NCBI GenBank assembly: GCA_023422485.1
Contig: JAGTAM010000499.1
Location: 1 to 10,061, forward strand
DNA: 10,061 nt
Direction: 5' to 3'
From: Pseudomonadota bacterium
GTDB lineage: Bacteria > Pseudomonadota > Alphaproteobacteria > Rhizobiales > Beijerinckiaceae
Position 1 is the first letter of the stretch. Each line of letters opens with the position of its first letter. The notes under the pieces were generated by a model. The model was not told the origin of the DNA, ran no database searches, and saw only the letters and a list, made by a program, of their open reading frames with translations. The position numbers and the translations under genes were made by a program. This document shows, piece by piece, positions 7,882-10,061 of the stretch.

Positions 7882-8091
7882 CTATTCCGCAGCGAGGCTG
7901 AGCGCCTCCGCCTCGACGAGGACGGCGCCGCAGGCTGTCATCAAGTCGCGGAGCATCGCCAGAGCGGCTTCCACATCCGCCGGACTCACCAAGCCTTCAC
8001 GGACATGCGTGCCGCCCCCGGCCAATGTCACGGCGATATCGAACCGGCCATCAGGGCGTTCGATGATCCGATACGACGCACGGCGAGGCAT
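7882..8091 (-). CDS. Small conserved protein of unknown function, paralog of the 9191-9424 gene
   Basis: 69 residues, no named family recognised. It aligns without gaps to the small protein at 9191-9424 over 50 positions, from YRI to CGA, with 19 identities by eye. Shared features are YRI, PDG, F, a central G, R-x-GL, EA, LR and CGA. The order suggests a small beta-sheet (residues about 6-30) followed by one helix (about 35-55) ending in Cys-Gly-Ala. No signal peptide, membrane segment or metal motif is visible. I associate such orphan proteins with Methylobacterium. The ATG at 8089-8091 was chosen because it gives MPRRASYRI, matching the start of the paralog; a GTG at 8095-8097 is in frame. 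No clear ribosome binding site is visible. It lies downstream of and parallel to the sigma factor gene (237 nt gap). Confidence 0.7.
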   Translation of the reverse strand: MPRRASYRIIERPDGRFDIAVTLAGGGTHVREGLVSPADVEAALAMLRDLMTACGAVLVEAEALSLAAE

Positions 8092-8154
8092 GAGCACGAA
8101 TAAAGAGCGGGGCTAAGGGCGGAAGGTCCGCTCCTGTCATGCGTCTCTGATTCA

Positions 8155-8177
8155 TGCAGTTCAAGCTATGAACTTCA
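8155..8177. repeat. Operator-like inverted repeat upstream of the small gene
   Basis: AGTTCA (8158-8163) and TGAACT (8169-8174) form a perfect 6-bp inverted repeat with a 5-nt spacer. With one mismatch it extends to 9-bp arms (8155-8177). It lies about 65 nt before the start of the small gene and 150 nt beyond the sigma factor stop, so it fits an operator or a stem-loop between these genes. The rest of the 8098-8328 gap shows no gene. Confidence 0.4.
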
Positions 8178-8328
8178 CTGTATCTGGCTGTCCTATCACG
8201 GGCTTGTCCAGCATTGAGGTGCAATATACCGGGCGCCAGATCGGATTGCGGACGCCTTCATCCGGTGCTCGCGGCTGATCTGCATCGCTGCCGCGCTCCA
8301 CTCGATTTACTTCGATGTAGCATGAGGC

Positions 8329-9033
8329 TCAGATCGGCAAGTTGGTGGACGGCGTTCCCAGCCGCTCGATCAAGTACGAGCGGGCACGGCTCACTCGGCT
8401 CTTCACCGTGCCGGTTTGACAGCCCATGACCTCCGCAGCCGCTTCGTAAGTCATGCCCTGCGCACCGACGAGAAGCAGCGCCTCGCGTTGAGGCGCGGGC
8501 AGTTGCGCGATGTGAGACATGACGACCTGAAGGTCCGAACCGTGCTCCTGCGCCGCCAGGGCGACCAACCGGCCCGCCATGGCGCCGTCCACATCCTCCA
8601 CTTCACGCCTGTGCTTGCGTAGCTCGGTGTAGAAGTGATTGCGGAGGATGGTGAAGAGCCACGCCTTCAGATTCGTGCCCGGAACGAACCGATCCTGATT
8701 GGCCCACGCTTTCAGCACCGTCTCCTGCACGAGGTCATCGGCCCGTGCCGGGCTTCCCGCAAGCGACTGCGCGTAGACGTGCAGGGCGGGGAGCGCCGCC
8801 GTCAGTCCCTTGCGGAACGCCGTGTTGCGCTCTCCGGCCAGGAACGCGAGCGTCCCCTCGAGAGCTCGGGTGAGATCGAGCAGGTGCTGCGGGGCATCCG
8901 ACGCGCCGATCTCGAGATAGGTCGTCTGCAACTGCGCTCCGAGATGCTTCTGCACGGCCAAGGGCAGTTTGGCAGCGCCTGCCTCCCTCTTCCGGTCCGC
9001 ACGAACCGGACCGAGTCCGCCTGCAATCAACAT
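8329..9033 (-). CDS. EcfG-type ECF sigma factor with an N-terminal NepR-like anti-sigma extension
   Basis: 234 residues, longer than a usual EcfG of about 180. Residues 99-110 (DDLVQETVLKAW) and 123-140 (KAWLFTILRNHFYTELRK) are region 2 of EcfG/ECF15 sigma factors, which direct the general stress response of alphaproteobacteria. Residues 178-226 (LPAPQREALLLVGAQGMTY, GTVKSRVSRAR) are region 4. The first 70 residues are extra. Residues 23-60 match the NepR anti-sigma pattern: LPLAVQKHLGAQLQTTY, then P-x-x-LLDL-x-x-x-LE, equivalent to the two NepR helices that clamp EcfG. NepR is normally a separate protein titrated away by phosphorylated PhyR; here it appears fused to its target. The usual PDR before the second helix is APQH. 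The ATG at 9031-9033 was chosen; a TTG at 9040-9042 with AGAGG 7 nt upstream is also possible and adds only 3 residues. Neither phyR nor a histidine kinase is in the window. Confidence 0.88.
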   Translation of the reverse strand: MLIAGGLGPVRADRKREAGAAKLPLAVQKHLGAQLQTTYLEIGASDAPQHLLDLTRALEGTLAFLAGERNTAFRKGLTAALPALHVYAQSLAGSPARADDLVQETVLKAWANQDRFVPGTNLKAWLFTILRNHFYTELRKHRREVEDVDGAMAGRLVALAAQEHGSDLQVVMSHIAQLPAPQREALLLVGAQGMTYEAAAEVMGCQTGTVKSRVSRARSYLIERLGTPSTNLPI

Positions 9034-9119
9034 GTCGATCAACCCACGTCCTCTGTCAGAGCGAGCGGAAGAGGGGTGCCTGAAACAGCCCATCCCGCCG
9101 TACAGTGAACATGTAACTC

Positions 9120-9145
9120 ACCGACTCGGAGGATCGATCCATTCC
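9120..9145 (-). promoter_or_regulatory. Weak candidate EcfG promoter for the sigma factor gene
   Basis: The minus strand reads GGAAT, 17 nt, CGGT, against the EcfG consensus GGAAC-N16/17-CGTT, so there are two mismatches. It is placed about 85 nt before the sigma start, where an autoregulatory promoter would be expected. It overlaps the better plus-strand candidate. Confidence 0.25.
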
Positions 9146-9156
9146 GCGGCTGCGTT
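9131..9156 (+). promoter_or_regulatory. Candidate EcfG promoter for the right-hand small gene
   Basis: GGATC (9131-9135), 17 nt, CGTT (9153-9156), against the known EcfG consensus GGAAC-N16/17-CGTT: one mismatch in the -35 and a perfect -10. Transcription would start near 9163, leaving a short leader to the ATG at 9191. An EcfG-type sigma gene lies directly next to it in the opposite direction. Confidence 0.45.
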
Positions 9157-9190
9157 TGGGAGCGTCCTGAACTTTTCCATGGTCGAGGTG

Positions 9191-9424
9191 ATGACGCGTC
9201 CGGTGACATACAGAATCGTCGACTGCCCGGACGGTCATTTTGCGGTTGTCGCCATGGCAAAGTCGGGTACCGCTTACTGGCGCGGCGGGCTGCTCACGCT
9301 CGCGGAGGCGGAGGCCTGCGTGGAGGATCTGCGCGCCATGCTGTCGCTCTGCGGCGCAGCCCTCGCCTGCGCCGACCATGCGCCTACTCCGCAAACACTG
9401 AATTGGCCGCGTCCGCTGGGGTAG
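9191..9424 (+). CDS. Small conserved protein of unknown function, paralog of the 7882-8091 gene
   Basis: 77 residues, no named family recognised. It starts MTRPVTYRIVDCPDGHFAVV and ends its conserved core with LRAMLSLCGAAL, followed by a non-conserved Pro/Thr tail. It shares 19 of 50 ungapped positions with the small protein on the other side of the sigma factor, so the two are diverged paralogs. A small beta-sheet plus one helix is expected, and it is probably cytoplasmic. The ATG at 9191 aligns with the paralog start; GAGGTG directly precedes it and is too close to be ideal. An in-frame ATG at 9179 (MVEV) is an alternative, also without a good ribosome binding site. Divergent from the sigma factor gene and preceded by an EcfG-like promoter, it may be a stress-response target; that is inference. 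Confidence 0.75.
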   Translation: MTRPVTYRIVDCPDGHFAVVAMAKSGTAYWRGGLLTLAEAEACVEDLRAMLSLCGAALACADHAPTPQTLNWPRPLG

Positions 9425-9547
9425 CCAAGTAATGGCTAACGCACTCGCCGCCATCGTCGCTTTTTGGTGTTTATTGAGTCTCAACTGTATTACCTATATT
9501 ATAACAATTTATTGTAAGTCTCAGCAAGGCTGAATTCTCCGATATGT

Positions 9548-9586
9548 CAGTCTTTCGGCAGGAAAGCAGACCCTCACAGTCTTTCG
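9548..9586 (+). repeat. Two direct copies of CAGTCTTTCG
   Basis: The 10-mer CAGTCTTTCG occurs at 9548-9557 and 9577-9586, 29 nt apart start to start. Exact 10-mer repeats this close are unlikely by chance, but two copies do not define an iteron array. Confidence 0.4.
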
Positions 9587-9662
9587 TGCCACGGATCAGT
9601 GGAGGCTTGGATGGCTTGAGCGCTGGCCGAGATCGATTGACGACGGTACCGCCATAAGCCGC

Positions 9663-9684
9663 AATATGATCGAGCGATCATATT
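9663..9684. repeat. Near-perfect palindrome beside the transposase remnant
   Basis: A perfect 10-bp inverted repeat, AATATGATCG and CGATCATATT, separated by only AG. It lies 24 nt beyond the transposase stop. It may be a hairpin at the end of the insertion sequence, a palindromic target into which it inserted, or a terminator stem without a T tract. Confidence 0.6.
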
Positions 9685-9707
9685 CGGACTTTGATGACGA
9701 ATTAGCA

Positions 9708-10061
9708 CTACCTGGGCACTTTGAGGTCAGATGGCAGCCGGAAGCGGCGCCGACAGTGTGGGCATCGCACCGGTGGGATGAGATCGACGAACAGGCGGCC
9801 GATGATGGCCTGCCGCACGGCCGGCAGGCTCGGAGACAGTGGCGGTCCCGGTAGGCCGGCCACCTTTTTTTCCCCCATCCGTCCGGTCGGGCCCAGCCAG
9901 GCGCAGGTGCTGCAGGTAGGCGCAGGCGATGCACGTCATCAGCGCGTGCCGGTGCAGGCCGGTCCAGGAGCGGCCCTCGAAGTGGTCGAGGCCCAGCTCC
10001 TCCTTCAGCTGCTGGTGGCCTTGCTCGCACACCCAGCGCGCCTTGATTGTGCCGGCCAGGG
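9708..10061 (-). pseudogene. IS701-family transposase, C-terminal part, frameshifted and cut by the window edge
   Basis: From the window edge the minus strand reads IKARWVCEQGHQQLKEELGL, then DHFEGRSWTGLHRHALM and YLQHLRLAGPDRTDGGKK. The LKEELGLDHFEGRSW-x-GLHRH stretch, with its catalytic Glu region, is typical of the DDE transposases of IS701. After a G5A7 tract (9865-9876) the family-like tail continues in a different frame: SPSLPAVRQAIIGRLFVDLI, then PPVRCPHCRRRF, ending at TAG 9708-9710. The shift is +1 (equally -2), so it is not the usual -1 programmed slip. This suggests an inactivating indel or a homopolymer sequencing error. The N-terminal part and the far end of the element lie outside the window. 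Confidence 0.8.

Larger units (their letters stand above)
9425..9707. other. AT-rich gene-free stretch at the insertion-sequence border
   Basis: 283 nt with no convincing gene. About 9460-9520 is strikingly AT-rich for this genome and holds small inverted repeats: TTGAG-T-CTCAA (9474-9484) and ACAAT-TT-ATTGT (9504-9515). TCAGC-AAG-GCTGA follows at 9521-9533. A 10-bp direct repeat and a long palindrome lie further right. It could hold the terminator of the small gene, decayed sequence, or the end of the insertion sequence. Confidence 0.5.

Noticed and set aside
8098..8328. A small gene in the gap between the sigma factor and the small paralog
   Set aside because: No frame combines a start, a ribosome binding site and plausible codon use.
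9666..9854. 62-residue plus-strand frame starting MIERSYSDFDDE
   Set aside because: It begins in the palindrome and continues antisense to the transposase tail; no ribosome binding site and no homology recognised.
9596..10030. 144-residue minus-strand frame over the transposase end
   Set aside because: It carries neither the LKEELGLDHFEG segment nor the PPVRCPHC tail, which lie in the other two frames.

Overview
The window is GC-rich throughout. The codon use, a sigma factor of the alphaproteobacterial EcfG (general stress response) class, an IS701-type transposase tail and a family of roughly 70-residue orphan proteins that I associate with Methylobacterium all point to an alphaproteobacterium of the Rhizobiales/Hyphomicrobiales, most likely Methylobacterium or a close relative. 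The genus is inferred from protein style, not from a database match.

Left half (186-7165, all minus strand, read right to left). This is a compact type I secretion operon: an inner-membrane ABC exporter (5402-7165), then 3 nt later a HlyD-family periplasmic adaptor (4025-5398), then after 77 nt a very large protein of about 1253 residues (186-3947). The large protein has a folded N-terminal domain, one strong hydrophobic segment and then more than 1000 residues of low-complexity sequence that includes degenerate repeats of about 31 residues. By position it is the natural candidate substrate or surface partner of the exporter, but it has no RTX-type calcium-binding nonapeptides. No outer-membrane TolC-like gene is visible.

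Middle (7166-7881). A 359-nt divergent intergenic region separates the exporter operon from a small XRE-type helix-turn-helix gene on the plus strand (7525-7821, TTG start). This region has AT-rich promoter-like patches and several inverted repeats, one of which overlaps the ribosome binding site of the ABC gene. The regulator is the obvious candidate to control the operon and itself.

Right part (7882-9424). A sigma factor gene (8329-9033, minus) sits between two small paralogous genes of unknown function (7882-8091 minus, 9191-9424 plus). The sigma factor is the most unusual gene here: its C-terminal part is a clear EcfG-type ECF sigma factor, and its N-terminal extension resembles NepR, the anti-sigma factor that normally inhibits EcfG as a separate protein. 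It therefore looks like a fused anti-sigma/sigma protein. An EcfG-like promoter (GGATC-N17-CGTT) lies just upstream of the right-hand small paralog.

Right edge (9425-10061). About 280 nt of AT-rich sequence without a gene carries small repeats and a near-perfect palindrome. It leads into the C-terminal end of an IS701-family transposase that runs off the window and whose reading frame is broken at a homopolymer tract. The window thus joins a secretion island, a stress-response regulator cassette and an insertion-sequence border, a typical accessory region.
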